Of a stretch of 64,000 nt of DNA, positions 1-9,235 are shown piece after piece. The position numbers and the translations under genes were made by a program. Within the stretch, counting starts at the first letter, position 1. Each line of letters opens with the position of its first letter. The stretch is from Antarctobacter sediminis (GTDB lineage: Bacteria; Pseudomonadota; Alphaproteobacteria; Rhodobacterales; Rhodobacteraceae), in NCBI RefSeq assembly GCF_019218285.1, contig NZ_JAHUZG010000001.1:62001-126000 (forward strand). The letters are read 5' to 3'. The notes below the pieces were generated by a model that saw nothing but the letters and a program-made list of their open reading frames with translations, made no database searches and was not told the DNA's origin.

Positions 1-1473
1 CTTGAGTTCGGTAAAGGCTTCGATCGTCGCCTTGCCGCCTTCGCGTCCGATGCCCGAACGCTTGATCCCCCCGGCGGGCGAGTTGGGCATGACCGAATAG
101 CCATTGATGCCGACGGTGCCGGTGCGCATGGCACGGCCAACGCGGAAGGCCCGTGTCAGATCCGAGGTCCAGACCCCGCCTGACAGGCCATAGTCGCTGC
201 TGTTGGCGATGCGGACGGCCTCTTCTTCGGTCTCGAAGGGAATGACCGACAGCACCGGGCCAAAGATCTCTTCCTGCGCGATGCGCATGTCGTTGGCGAC
301 ATTGGTGAACAGCGTCGGGTTGATCCAGTTGCCATTGGCAAGATCCCCGCCCGGGCGATCGCCGCCAAAGACCAGTTCGGCCCCCTGTTCCCGGCCGATG
401 TCGACATAGGTCATGATCTTGTCGACCTGCCGTTTCGAGATGATCGGCGCAGAGGTTGTCGTCAGATCGAAAGGATCGCCGAATTTGACCGTGGCGACCT
501 GTGCCCGTGCGTGTTCCAGAAACTCGTCGAGGATGGCACGGTGCACCACCGCCCGCGTCGGCGTGGAACAGACCTGACCGGACAGAAAGGTCGAGGACAG
601 CGCCATGGTTGTCTTGGCGGCTACCTCGACGCCACGCGCATCGGGAAAGATCAGCGCGGCGGATTTCCCGCCCAGTTCCAGCGTCACGCGCTTCATGTTG
701 CGCCCGGCGGTCGACAGGATCTTTTCCCCGACAACCGGGCTGCCGGTAAAGGTCACCTTGTCCACGCCCGGATGATCGGACAGGGCGGCGCCGGTCTCGG
801 CGCCGCCGGTCACAAGGTTGAAGACGCCCTGCGGCAGGTCGCTTTCGGCGATGATCTCGGCCAGTTTCAGCGCCGCGAGGTTTGCCAGCTCCGAGGGTTT
901 CAGCACGATGGTGCAACCGGTGGCCAGCGCCGGCGCAACCTTGAGTGCGAACATCATGATCGGCGCGTTCCATGGGATGATCGCGCCCACCACGCCCACC
1001 GGTTCACGGTAGGTCATGAAATGCAGGTTCTGGCTGTCCGTGTACTGGGGAAAGGTCTCGCCCGTGATCTTGTCGATCCAGCCGGCGTAGTGGTCGAAAA
1101 TATCCGAGGCCGTGACCGCCGAAACCCGCGTATTCAGGCTGAAGTTGATCGGGATGCCGTTGTCCAGCGTTTGAAGGTGTCCCAATTCCTCGGATGCATC
1201 AAGGATGCGGTCCACCAGCCTTTGCAGGATACGTTTGCGTTCGCGCGCACCCATCTGCGGCCATGGGCCGTCATCAAAGGCGCGGCGTGCGGCGGCCACG
1301 GCCTTGTCGACGCCGCGCTGACCGGCCTCGGGCATCGCGGCCACGATTTCATTCGTCGAAGGATGCACCTGATCGAACGTCGGGCCTTCGCCCGACTGCC
1401 ATGATCCGTCGATGAACAGACGCCCGTCGCCCACGTTCCATCTTGCTTTTTGCTGTAGCACGCTGCTGGTCAT
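1..1473 (-). CDS. NAD(P)-dependent aldehyde dehydrogenase, 3' end outside the window
   Basis: Oxidises an aldehyde to its acid in the cytoplasm. The frame is open from an ATG at 1473, preceded by GGAGG six bases upstream, to the window edge, giving 491 codons; only a few C-terminal residues should be missing. Family marks are the catalytic Cys302 in GQVCSTPTR, the LELGGKSAAL glutamate motif, and EEIFGPVLSVIPF. It is a clear paralogue of the enzyme at 18546-20045; both end in IEAFTELK. It is divergent from the GMC oxidoreductase at 1578, which would make aldehydes or ketones, so this gene probably takes the next step. The natural substrate cannot be told from sequence. Confidence 0.93.
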   Translation of the reverse strand, partial: MTSSVLQQKARWNVGDGRLFIDGSWQSGEGPTFDQVHPSTNEIVAAMPEAGQRGVDKAVAAARRAFDDGPWPQMGARERKRILQRLVDRILDASEELGHLQTLDNGIPINFSLNTRVSAVTASDIFDHYAGWIDKITGETFPQYTDSQNLHFMTYREPVGVVGAIIPWNAPIMMFALKVAPALATGCTIVLKPSELANLAALKLAEIIAESDLPQGVFNLVTGGAETGAALSDHPGVDKVTFTGSPVVGEKILSTAGRNMKRVTLELGGKSAALIFPDARGVEVAAKTTMALSSTFLSGQVCSTPTRAVVHRAILDEFLEHARAQVATVKFGDPFDLTTTSAPIISKRQVDKIMTYVDIGREQGAELVFGGDRPGGDLANGNWINPTLFTNVANDMRIAQEEIFGPVLSVIPFETEEEAVRIANSSDYGLSGGVWTSDLTRAFRVGRAMRTGTVGINGYSVMPNSPAGGIKRSGIGREGGKATIEAFTELK

Positions 1474-1489
1474 GCGATGCCTCCGTTTG

Positions 1490-1512
1490 TTCTGATTTAT
1501 GGGAGTAATCCC
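1490..1512 (+). promoter_or_regulatory. Candidate shared operator, copy A
   Basis: Lies between the divergent aldehyde dehydrogenase and GMC genes. It fits the pattern TTCT-N8-GNANT-AATCCC, found at equal length in four other promoter regions of this island (8642-8664, 13049-13071, 21167-21189, 26868-26890). No regulator is assigned; the call rests only on this recurrence. Confidence 0.45.
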
Positions 1513-1577
1513 AAATATTGCAAAAATCAAGCCGGATGTTAAGACTGCTTTCCAGAGAGTGAGAACAGGGATGAAAA

Positions 1578-3188
1578 ATGACGGACTACGTGATCGTGGG
1601 CGCGGGCTCGGCTGGCTGCGTGCTGGCCAACCGACTGTCGGAAAACCCGAAAAACACCGTGACGCTGCTTGAGGCGGGTGATGCGGACCGGTCCATGATG
1701 ATCCATGTTCCAATTGCCAGCGGCGATCTGATTCGCCGCGGAGCCTTTGGCTGGAACTTTCATACCGAGCCGGAACCGGCGCTGGGCGACCGACGCATTT
1801 TCTGGCCGCGTGGCAAGGTGTTGGGGGGGTGTTCTTCGATCAACGGGCAGGTCTATATTCGCGGCCACCGGTCGGATTTCGACCACTGGGCGCAGCTGGG
1901 CAATAGTGGCTGGTCACATGACGAGCTGCTGCCCTACTTTCGCCGCTCCGAAGGACATGCAGACCGCAACGATCCCGCGCATGGGCGGGATGGAGAGTTG
2001 CGCATCACCCGCGCTGCGATGGAGAACCCGCTGTTTGATGCCTTCGTGCAGGCCGGAGGGCAGGCAGGGTATCCGGCGACCGATGATTTTAACGGCGCGC
2101 AACAAGAGGGCTTTGGGCGTTTCGATTTCACCACCTGGAACGGGCGGCGGCAAAGCAGCGCGGTGGCCTTTCTGCGGCCTGCCAAAGGGCGGCCAAACCT
2201 GCGGGTGGTCAAACATGCCCATGTGACCCGGGTTGTGATCCACGACGGGCGTGCCGTGGCCGTCGAGGCGCGGGTGCGTGGCAGACCGACGCGTTTCGCC
2301 GCCGCGCGCGAGGTGATCCTTTCGGCGGGGGTTGTCGGGTCTCCGCATGTGCTGATGCTGTCTGGTATCGGTGGGGGTGCCGCCCTGTCGGCGCAGGGGA
2401 TATCGGTGCAGACGGATCTGCCGGGCGTGGGTGGCAATTTGCAGGACCACGTGCAATCGCCGCTGATGTTTGCCTGCAACGCACCGCTGACCATGCATCA
2501 GTTGATACGCATGGATCGGGCCGCGTTGCGCTTTGCCCAGGCGTTGTTTCTGCGCAGCGGTCCCTTTGCGCATTTCCCGGTGCAGGGCGGGGCCTTTACC
2601 CGGTCGCGTCCCGGACTGGAGGTGCCGGACACGCAATGGCATTTTGGCATCGCGCTGGGGATGCGCCGCGCCCGTTGGCCCAGCTGGAAAGCCTCTGGCG
2701 ATCCTTTCGACCGCGATGGCTTCACACTTGCTCCCTGCCTGTTGCGACCGCAAAGCAGGGGGCGGATTTCGCTGGCTTCCTCGGACCCCGATGCCGCGCC
2801 GCGGATCGAAGCGCGCTATCTTTCGGCCGAGGCGGACAGGCTGTTCTTCCGCGATGTCCTGCGCGATGGCCGCCGGATCGCGGGGCAGCCCGCGCTGTCG
2901 CGCTATGTCGCCGCCGAACTGAGGCCCGGCGATGCGGTGCAAAGCGACGACGAAATCGACGCCTATGTGCGTGAGACACTGGCCACCTGTCACCATCAGG
3001 TCGGCACCTGCAAGATGGGCGTCGACCCTCAGGCCGTGGTGGATCCGCAATTGCGGGTGCGCGGGGTTGCGGGGCTGCGCGTGGCCGATGCCTCGATCAT
3101 GCCGACGCTGGTGGGCGGCAATACCAACGCGGCGGCGATCATGATCGGTGAAAAAGCTTCGGACCTCGTGCTGGGCAAGGCGGCCTGA
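1578..3188 (+). CDS. GMC-family FAD oxidoreductase (choline/alcohol dehydrogenase-like)
   Basis: A 536-residue flavoenzyme of the glucose-methanol-choline family that oxidises a primary or secondary alcohol. The dinucleotide motif G8-AGSA-G13 starts almost at the N terminus, followed by LEAGD and the GGCSSINGQVYIRG FAD signature near residue 90. The C-terminal active site shows CHHQVGTCKMG (His473) and GGNTNAA. There is no signal peptide, so it is cytoplasmic. AGGGA precedes the ATG by seven bases. It is divergent from an aldehyde dehydrogenase and ends 4 bp from the convergent MFS gene. BetA-like sequences in such islands are often long-chain or cyclic alcohol dehydrogenases; choline is unlikely here because no betB, betI or choline transporter is present. 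Confidence 0.9.
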   Translation: MTDYVIVGAGSAGCVLANRLSENPKNTVTLLEAGDADRSMMIHVPIASGDLIRRGAFGWNFHTEPEPALGDRRIFWPRGKVLGGCSSINGQVYIRGHRSDFDHWAQLGNSGWSHDELLPYFRRSEGHADRNDPAHGRDGELRITRAAMENPLFDAFVQAGGQAGYPATDDFNGAQQEGFGRFDFTTWNGRRQSSAVAFLRPAKGRPNLRVVKHAHVTRVVIHDGRAVAVEARVRGRPTRFAAAREVILSAGVVGSPHVLMLSGIGGGAALSAQGISVQTDLPGVGGNLQDHVQSPLMFACNAPLTMHQLIRMDRAALRFAQALFLRSGPFAHFPVQGGAFTRSRPGLEVPDTQWHFGIALGMRRARWPSWKASGDPFDRDGFTLAPCLLRPQSRGRISLASSDPDAAPRIEARYLSAEADRLFFRDVLRDGRRIAGQPALSRYVAAELRPGDAVQSDDEIDAYVRETLATCHHQVGTCKMGVDPQAVVDPQLRVRGVAGLRVADASIMPTLVGGNTNAAAIMIGEKASDLVLGKAA

Positions 3189-3192
3189 GAGG

Positions 3193-4776
3193 TTACAGCC
3201 GCACGGCCACCCAATGCGCCACGCGCGGCGGGTGGCCTTCGACCAGCAGTTCCATCTTTCGTTCGCGCAGCAGTGCATCGGCTTCGGTCGTGCGCAGGGC
3301 CTGCCGCTGTCGGTCGCCCCAGCTTTCATAGATGACCTGTTCGGTGAACCGGTGACTGTCTTCGAGGTCGCGGAACAAGGACCACGACAACGCGCCGGTC
3401 CGTAGGCGCAGGCGGCGGCTTTGGCGCAGTATGTTCAGGAACGCGGCTTCGGCCCCGTCGCGGATCGTGTATTCGATCAGCAGCACGGCAGGGCCGCTGT
3501 CATGGGTGACGGGGATCGCCAGAGCAGGTTCGCTCCAATAACGGTTCGGGGTGATCTCGGGCTGCGCGGGGGCCAGCAGGGTCAGCCATGGGCGCACCGA
3601 CGCCATTGCCAAGCCGCCAAGCGCCGCCAGCCAGAGCGTCGGCGTCAGCCCGATCAAGCTTGCGATCTGCCCCCAGACGGCGGCACCGATGGCCACACCG
3701 CTGATCAGGGCCGCATGGGCCAGCGCCATGCCACGCGCGCGAATCCATTCCGGCAGCGATTGCTGGGCGAGGCTGGTAAAGGTCGCCAGACCCGCCAGCC
3801 AGCCCATCCCGTGCAGGATGGCCCCTCCAAGGGCCAATGGAATCGACGGCGCAAGGCTGACACAAAGCGCCCCGGTCGCCATGAACAGCGCCGCAAGCCG
3901 CGCCACCTGCGTCCGGCGCAGACGACTGCGCAGACGGGGCAGGGACGCCCCGGCGAGAATTGCGCCAACGCCCGCCGCGCCGATCATCGCCATAAAGCTG
4001 TTGGCCCCGCCACCCAAAGAACGCGTCGCCGCCAAAGGGGCCAAGGCCTGCGCCGCCGCGCCGAAGAAAAAGAAAAAACCGCCCCGGATCAGCACCCGGC
4101 GCAGCTCGGGGCTTTGGGTGGCAAACTGGACAGAGACGCGGATCGCACCCAGCATCCGCTCGGCGGGCAGGACGGTGTCCGGACGGCCTTGCGGCAGGTC
4201 GCGCAGCAGGATCAGCGCCCCAAGGCTGAACAGGGCTGTCAAAAGGTAGGGGCCGGGTGTCCCCAACGCCCAGATCGCCACGGTTGCCAGAGCGGGCCCC
4301 AGAAAGCGGCTGACCGAAGTGGCGATGCCCAGCAAGGTCATTCCGTCGGGCAGATGCGCGGGGTCCAGCGTTTCGGGAACCAGCGAGGTCAGCGCCGGCA
4401 GCCGCATCGCCACCGACAGTCCCCCCAGCGCCACCGCGCCCAGCAGCCAGACCGGTGTCGTGGCCCCCAGCCAGACCATGACTACAACCGCACAGGCGAC
4501 CAGAACGCTCAGCATCTGCGCCACGCGCAACTGGCCAAGGCGTCCGCCGGTATCGGCCAGCGCGCCAAAGGGCAGGATCATCAGGACCACGGGCAGGGTC
4601 GCGGCGGTGGAGGTCAGCGCCACCAGCGCTTCGGGCGCGCCATTTGCGGCCAGAGTCCATGCGGCGCTGGCCTCGAAAATGGCCGAGCCCAGAAAGCACA
4701 GGACATAAACGATATAGAGCCGCGCAAAGCCCGCGCCGCGCAGCGGATGCCAGACAGCGCCCGGCGTGTCAGGCAT
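3193..4776 (-). CDS. MFS transporter, transmembrane secretion effector (MFS_3/EntS-like)
   Basis: A 527-residue inner-membrane exporter with about twelve hydrophobic segments in residues 15-410. A soluble C-terminal domain of roughly 100 residues follows (from about [12 protein letters not shown]), as in the MFS_3 family. The ATG at 4776 was chosen because it overlaps the end of the upstream aldo/keto reductase by eight bases; a longer reading would run deep into that gene. It is the last gene of the dctPQM-AKR-MFS operon, so it may expel a toxic substrate or intermediate. Substrate unknown. Confidence 0.85.
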   Translation of the reverse strand: MPDTPGAVWHPLRGAGFARLYIVYVLCFLGSAIFEASAAWTLAANGAPEALVALTSTAATLPVVLMILPFGALADTGGRLGQLRVAQMLSVLVACAVVVMVWLGATTPVWLLGAVALGGLSVAMRLPALTSLVPETLDPAHLPDGMTLLGIATSVSRFLGPALATVAIWALGTPGPYLLTALFSLGALILLRDLPQGRPDTVLPAERMLGAIRVSVQFATQSPELRRVLIRGGFFFFFGAAAQALAPLAATRSLGGGANSFMAMIGAAGVGAILAGASLPRLRSRLRRTQVARLAALFMATGALCVSLAPSIPLALGGAILHGMGWLAGLATFTSLAQQSLPEWIRARGMALAHAALISGVAIGAAVWGQIASLIGLTPTLWLAALGGLAMASVRPWLTLLAPAQPEITPNRYWSEPALAIPVTHDSGPAVLLIEYTIRDGAEAAFLNILRQSRRLRLRTGALSWSLFRDLEDSHRFTEQVIYESWGDRQRQALRTTEADALLRERKMELLVEGHPPRVAHWVAVRL

Positions 4777-5764
4777 CGACCCGCGCGCCGACGCTGCCCT
4801 CGGGCCAGCTTTGCCCGCCAAAGGCCTCGGCGGGGGCGGCGCGTTCGATGGCGGCAAGGTCCTGCGCCGTCAGGTGAAGGTCCAGCACGGCGGCATTTTC
4901 TTCGAGTTGTGCAATGGTGGTGGCCCCGTTCAGCGGTGTGACGGATGCGGGGGCGGCGCGGCACCATGCCAGCGCCAGCTGCGCCAAGGTGCATCCCTTG
5001 GCCTGCGCCACCTTTTGCACCGCGTCCACGATGGCAAGGTTGCGGGCAAAATTCTCGCCTTGGAAACGTGGGGAATGCCGTCGCCAGTCATCTTCGGCAA
5101 GATCGTCGATGGATCGGATCTGCCCCGACAGGAAACCACGCCCCAGCGGGCTGTAGTTGACGAAGGAAACGCCCAGTTCGTTCAGCGCCTCGAAATGCAT
5201 TTCCGGATCGCGGTGCCAGAGCGAATATTCCGATTGCAGGGCCGAGACCGGGTGCACCGCGTGGGCGCGGCGCAGGGTGGCGGCGCTGATCTCGCAAAAG
5301 CCGATGTGGCGGACCTTGCCTTCTTGCACCAGTTCGGCCAGCGCGCCGGTGGTTTCCTCGATCGGTGTGGTCGGGTCCAGCCGGTGCATGAAGTAGAGAT
5401 CGATCACATCCGTCTGCAACCGTTTCAACGAGGCCTCGCAAGCGCGCTTGACGAACTCGGGCCGGCCGTTCAATCCGCCCGTCAGACCAGCTGCATTGCC
5501 TGCTTCGCGGTCGACGCCGAACTTGGTGGCAAGAATGGCCTTGTCACGCTTGCCTTTCAACGCCCGGCCCACAGCCTCCTCGTTGCGGAACGGGCCATAG
5601 GCATCGGCGGTATCAATCAGCGTGATACCCAGATCCAGCGCGCGGCCGATCACCGCGTCCGGGTCGGCATGGGCGCTGTCCTTGCCATAAAATTCCGTCA
5701 GGGCCATGCAGCCAAGGCCAAGACCGGGCAGGGTGAGGCGCGGGGAAGGGGAAGTGTCGGTCAC
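4769..5764 (-). CDS. Aldo/keto reductase
   Basis: A 331-residue NADPH-dependent oxidoreductase of the TIM-barrel AKR superfamily. The catalytic tetrad is visible: Asp51 and Tyr56 in DTADAYG, Lys81 in ATKFG, His127 in YFMHR. It starts with GTG, with GGAG eight bases upstream, 12 bp after dctM, and overlaps the following MFS gene. It would reduce a carbonyl intermediate or act in reverse on an alcohol. It resembles the YajO/AKR13 type of open-reading-frame enzymes; the substrate is not predictable. Confidence 0.92.
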   Translation of the reverse strand: MTDTSPSPRLTLPGLGLGCMALTEFYGKDSAHADPDAVIGRALDLGITLIDTADAYGPFRNEEAVGRALKGKRDKAILATKFGVDREAGNAAGLTGGLNGRPEFVKRACEASLKRLQTDVIDLYFMHRLDPTTPIEETTGALAELVQEGKVRHIGFCEISAATLRRAHAVHPVSALQSEYSLWHRDPEMHFEALNELGVSFVNYSPLGRGFLSGQIRSIDDLAEDDWRRHSPRFQGENFARNLAIVDAVQKVAQAKGCTLAQLALAWCRAAPASVTPLNGATTIAQLEENAAVLDLHLTAQDLAAIERAAPAEAFGGQSWPEGSVGARVDA

Positions 5765-5776
5765 GGGCGGGCTCCG

Positions 5777-7075
5777 TTACATCGAATTGGGAAGATACAG
5801 GACAATGATCGGGAACAGCACGATCAGGATGACGCGGATCATGTCGACCGCGATGAAGGGGGTCACGCCGGCATAGATCTCGCCCAGCCGCAGGTCGGGG
5901 GCGACGCTTTTCAGCACAAAGACGTTCATGCCGTAGGGCGGAGAGATCAGGCCGATCTCGACCACCATGACCAGCAGGATGCCGAACCAGATCGGGTCGT
6001 ATCCCAGTTCACGGATCACCGGCAGCATGATCGGCACGGTCAGCAGGATGATGGCAAGGCTGTCGAGGAACATGCCAAGGACGACATAGCCGAGGATGAT
6101 GATGAGCAGCACGGTGCCCGGACTCCACGGCAGGTCTCCGACATAGTTGGCAAAATTCTGCGGCGCGCGGGTCACGGTCAGGAAATAGCCGAAAATCACC
6201 GCGCCGATGGCAATGATAAAAATCGCGCCGGTCAGGCGGGTCGCTTCCTTCAGCGAGGCGAGCGTGCTGGAGAGCGTCAGCCGACCGCGCAGGATGCCGA
6301 TGATCAGCGTGCCGCCCGCGCCCATGGCCGCGGCCTCGGTCGGGGTGAAGAACCCGACATAGATGCCGCCGATCACAAAGACGAACAGCAGAACCACCGC
6401 CCAGATCCCGGCCAGAGACCGGATCGCCTCACGCAGGTCGAACTGGCCAGAGGCCGGGGCTACTTCGGGTTTCAGTCGGGTCAGGACGGCGATCACCCCG
6501 GCATATAGCGCAATGGCCAGCAGGCCCGGCACCAGGCCGGCGATGAACAGCCGGGCAATGTCCTGTTCGGTCAGGATGCCATAGACCGCAAGCACGATGG
6601 ACGGCGGGATCAGGATGCCCAGCGTCCCGCCCGAGGCGATCGTGCCCGAGGCGAAAGAAGGCCGATAGCCATAACGCAGCATCTCGGGCAGGGCGACCTT
6701 GCCCAGCGTTGCGGCAGAGGCCACCGAAGACCCGCAGATCGCCGCGAAACCGCCGGAGGCAAAGATCGTGGCAAGGGCCAGACCGCCGCGCCGATGCCCG
6801 ACCCAGGCGTGCGAGGCCTTGTACAATTCCTGGCTGAGGCCGGAATTGGTGGCAAAGGTGCCCATCAGGATAAACAGGGGGATAACGCCAAACACCTCGT
6901 CCGTCGCGGTGCGGATCGGCGCTTGACCAAGGATGTTCAGCGCCGGGTCAAAGGCGATCATCGTGCCGAAGCCGCCAAAACCCACCATGATCATCGCGAT
7001 GCCGATCGGCACCCGCAGGATCATCAGGCCAAAGAGCGCGCCAAAGGCCAGCAGGGCAATGAGTTCGCCGCTCAT
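5777..7075 (-). CDS. dctM: TRAP transporter large permease, DctM subunit
   Basis: A 432-residue multi-spanning permease of the tripartite ATP-independent periplasmic transporters, which take up organic acids using the sodium or proton gradient. Segments such as LRVPIGIAMIMVGFGG near the start and GLISPPYGMNVFVLK near the end are typical of DctM. The ATG at 7075 overlaps the dctQ stop by four bases (ATGA) and has GGGGAG upstream. A longer in-frame reading would overlap all of dctQ in another frame and was rejected. It works with DctQ and DctP encoded just upstream. Confidence 0.95.
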   Translation of the reverse strand: MSGELIALLAFGALFGLMILRVPIGIAMIMVGFGGFGTMIAFDPALNILGQAPIRTATDEVFGVIPLFILMGTFATNSGLSQELYKASHAWVGHRRGGLALATIFASGGFAAICGSSVASAATLGKVALPEMLRYGYRPSFASGTIASGGTLGILIPPSIVLAVYGILTEQDIARLFIAGLVPGLLAIALYAGVIAVLTRLKPEVAPASGQFDLREAIRSLAGIWAVVLLFVFVIGGIYVGFFTPTEAAAMGAGGTLIIGILRGRLTLSSTLASLKEATRLTGAIFIIAIGAVIFGYFLTVTRAPQNFANYVGDLPWSPGTVLLIIILGYVVLGMFLDSLAIILLTVPIMLPVIRELGYDPIWFGILLVMVVEIGLISPPYGMNVFVLKSVAPDLRLGEIYAGVTPFIAVDMIRVILIVLFPIIVLYLPNSM

Positions 7076-7572
7076 GCCTTGGGCTCCCCGACCAGCGCCA
7101 GCCATGTGTTGCGCAGGGCAAAGCCCGCCGCGACCAACAGCGCCAGCGCGCAGGCGGCGTAGAAATACCAAAGCGGGATGCCGGTGTCCTGCGTGCGGAT
7201 GCCATTGCCCTGCGCGTCGATCACGGTCAGGACCATCCGCCAGCTTAGCAAGGCAAGGATCACCAGCGTGCAGGCCGATCCGGCAAGGTCCAGAATGCGG
7301 CGCCCGGTCTGGCCCAGCGCCTGATACAGGAAATCCGCCGTGATCAACGACCGCCACGCCACCGCGCCCGCAATGCCCCATGTGACCAGAACGCCAAGGA
7401 ACATTCGCGACAGGTCGAAAGCGTCAGGAATGATAAAGCCGAAAACTTGCCGCGCGATGACGGAGCAGAAGATGACCGCCATCACGATGAACAGCGCGAC
7501 GGCGCCAATGGTTTCCGAGATGTCCTGCAAGCGCTGCACGGGGGCCTCCTTTGTTGTTCGGCGGGCGGTCAT
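7072..7572 (-). CDS. dctQ: TRAP transporter small permease, DctQ subunit
   Basis: A 166-residue inner-membrane protein with four hydrophobic segments, matching the small TRAP subunit that anchors the large permease. It starts 30 bp after dctP and overlaps dctM by four bases, giving the order dctP-dctQ-dctM. The start codon sits in the loop of a strong GC-rich hairpin (7560-7586), which could lower translation of the permeases relative to the binding protein. Confidence 0.93.
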   Translation of the reverse strand: MTARRTTKEAPVQRLQDISETIGAVALFIVMAVIFCSVIARQVFGFIIPDAFDLSRMFLGVLVTWGIAGAVAWRSLITADFLYQALGQTGRRILDLAGSACTLVILALLSWRMVLTVIDAQGNGIRTQDTGIPLWYFYAACALALLVAAGFALRNTWLALVGEPKA

Positions 7573-7586
7573 GAAAGCCGCCCGCC
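7560..7586 (-). promoter_or_regulatory. Stem-loop presenting the dctQ start codon
   Basis: A perfect 9-bp inverted repeat (GGCGGGCGG/CCGCCCGCC) encloses a nine-base loop that contains the dctQ ATG (7572-7570). It spans the dctP-dctQ junction. Such a structure could both protect the dctP message 3' end and limit dctQM translation. There is no U-run, so it is not a simple terminator. Confidence 0.55.
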
Positions 7587-7602
7587 GGTTTCCCTGTCTG
7601 GA

Positions 7603-8616
7603 TCAGTAAGCCACACCGGCCTGTGCCAGCGCATCCAGCAACTGGTCCAGCGCGGCCTGCGGGTCGTCCAGATCATCGGCCACGTCGGCCATCCAAGCGT
7701 CGCGGATCGGCAGGCTGGCGGCGATCCATTCGGCCTGCGCCTCGGCGGGTATGTCGAAAAAGACGTGGCGGTCATCGCTCTCGGCGAGGATCTGGTTGGC
7801 CTCTGCCTCCCAGTCCGACCACATGCCGTTGATCCGCTCGGACCATTCCGGGGTGCAATGGGCATCAACGGCGGCGCGGCCCTGTTCGGACAGCCGGTCA
7901 TAGCTGCGCTTGTTGAACACCACGGCGGCGGGCACCGCGTAAAAGATCATCTGCTGATGGTAAAAGACCGAGCGATCCATGCCAAAGGGGATCAGGGTAC
8001 GGGTAGGAAAGGCGATACCGTCCAGCATACCCCGGTCAAAGGCCTGTTGCGCCTCCGGGGCCGGGATGGCCACGGGTACAGCACCAGCATCGGTGAAATA
8101 CTTGGTGACCAGCGTGCCCGCCGGACGCATTCGCAAGCCGGCGATCTCGGCGTAGTGCACCACTTCGCGGTCTTTGAAAGACAGTTTGCCGTTCGGTGCC
8201 ATTGTGACAAAGCAGAACTTGGTCTCTGACATCTCTTCGTCGGCATATTGCGCATACCATTCGTGGAATACGCCCGAAGCCTTGGCGGCATCGGTGGTCA
8301 TGAAGGGCATTTCCATCGCCGCGAAGATCGGAAAACGACCGGGTTCGAAGGCGGGCACTGCCCATGTCAGGTCGGCGATGCCGTCGCGCGCCATGTTGTA
8401 ATGGTCGCGCGGGTTGCCCAGCTGGCCCGAGGGATAGAGATCCACCTTGATTTCGCCGCCCGAGGCATCTTGTAGCGACTCCATCCAGGCCTTGAACCCC
8501 GGCGTGGGGTGGGTGGTTTCGGGCACCCATGTGCCAAAGCGCAGGGTGGTTTCTGCGGAGGCCGTGGATGTCATCATCAAGGCAAAGGCGCCCGCGGTGA
8601 GAAACTTGGTCAGCAT
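7603..8616 (-). CDS. dctP: TRAP transporter substrate-binding protein, DctP family
   Basis: A 337-residue periplasmic solute receptor. The first 22 residues form a signal peptide ending near STASAET, and the mature part begins TTLRFGTWVP, the usual DctP opening. A conserved arginine around GLRMRPAGT is in the place that clamps a carboxylate in this family. The ATG at 8616 is preferred over one 12 bases upstream, because the upstream ATGGAGGAG is itself the ribosome site. First gene of the dctPQM-AKR-MFS operon, with the motif at 8642-8664 just upstream. It suggests that the island takes up a carboxylated substrate. Confidence 0.94.
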   Translation of the reverse strand: MLTKFLTAGAFALMMTSTASAETTLRFGTWVPETTHPTPGFKAWMESLQDASGGEIKVDLYPSGQLGNPRDHYNMARDGIADLTWAVPAFEPGRFPIFAAMEMPFMTTDAAKASGVFHEWYAQYADEEMSETKFCFVTMAPNGKLSFKDREVVHYAEIAGLRMRPAGTLVTKYFTDAGAVPVAIPAPEAQQAFDRGMLDGIAFPTRTLIPFGMDRSVFYHQQMIFYAVPAAVVFNKRSYDRLSEQGRAAVDAHCTPEWSERINGMWSDWEAEANQILAESDDRHVFFDIPAEAQAEWIAASLPIRDAWMADVADDLDDPQAALDQLLDALAQAGVAY

Positions 8617-8641
8617 GATCTCCTCCATCCTGCTGTTATGT

Positions 8642-8664
8642 GGGATGACTTCTATTATTTAGAC
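8642..8664 (-). promoter_or_regulatory. Candidate shared operator, copy D
   Basis: Read on the minus strand it gives GTCT-N8-GAAGT-CATCCC, matching the shared pattern. It is 26 bp upstream of the dctP ATG, in the short gap behind the CMD-family gene. It is in the opposite orientation to the other copies on the plus strand. Confidence 0.42.
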
Positions 8665-8672
8665 GATTCGAT

Positions 8673-9230
8673 TTATGTCAACGCGTTTCTGTCAAAGACC
8701 GTGCTTCCATCGGTCGTTTCATGTTCAACCGCGTTCAGAAGATGCGCGCCGATCTGGTAATAGCCGATCAGGGCGGTCAGCTCGACAAGGGCCTTTGCGC
8801 CAAATTCTGACATGAAGTCAGTGTATTGCGCGTCGCTTAGCCGGTTCTTGTCGAGCAGGCCGCGCACCGTGTCGTGCAGGATGGCCGCCGGGCCTTGCAG
8901 ATCCTCGGGCGGTCGGCCTTGGCGCAGGGCGTCAATAATTTGCGGTGCCAACCCCTCGCGCGCGGCGATGGGGGCGTGAACGAACCATTCGAACTCGCAG
9001 CGATGATGGGCGGCGACCATCAGGATCACCATTTCGCTCAGGTGCTTTGGAAACACGTTGTTGAAGCGCAGATGCTCACCCAATGCCTGTGCGCGTTCGG
9101 CCAGATCGGGGCTGTTCAACCACAGCGCCAACGGTCCGGCCACGCGGCCGCGCGGGCCGCTGGCGATTGTGTCATGCAGCGCCTGCTGGCGCGCGTCCAT
9201 ATTCGGGGGAATACCCTTCAGTCGGTCCAT
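8673..9230 (-). CDS. Carboxymuconolactone decarboxylase family protein
   Basis: A 185-residue all-helical protein of the CMD/AhpD family. The core HHRCEFEWFVH around residue 80 matches the family but lacks the CxxC pair of AhpD-type peroxidases, so thiol peroxidase activity is unlikely. It is last in the MDR-ligase-thiolase-CMD operon, 5 bp after the thiolase. True gamma-carboxymuconolactone decarboxylases use a similar fold; no other protocatechuate-branch gene is nearby, so a different ring or lactone intermediate is more likely. Confidence 0.85.
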   Translation of the reverse strand: MDRLKGIPPNMDARQQALHDTIASGPRGRVAGPLALWLNSPDLAERAQALGEHLRFNNVFPKHLSEMVILMVAAHHRCEFEWFVHAPIAAREGLAPQIIDALRQGRPPEDLQGPAAILHDTVRGLLDKNRLSDAQYTDFMSEFGAKALVELTALIGYYQIGAHLLNAVEHETTDGSTVFDRNALT

Positions 9231-9235
9231 CTGGC

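Noticed and set aside
3421-4941. A 506-codon plus-strand frame opposite the MFS gene
   Set aside because: Rich in Arg, Gln and Gly with no hydrophobic pattern or ribosome site; it is the mirror of a GC-rich membrane-protein gene.
4766-6508. A 580-codon plus-strand frame opposite the aldo/keto reductase and dctM
   Set aside because: It spans two real opposite-strand genes, lacks domains, and has His/Asp/Gln-rich composition typical of antisense frames.
8673-9230. AhpD-type alkylhydroperoxidase
   Set aside because: The CxxC redox pair needed for that activity is missing.
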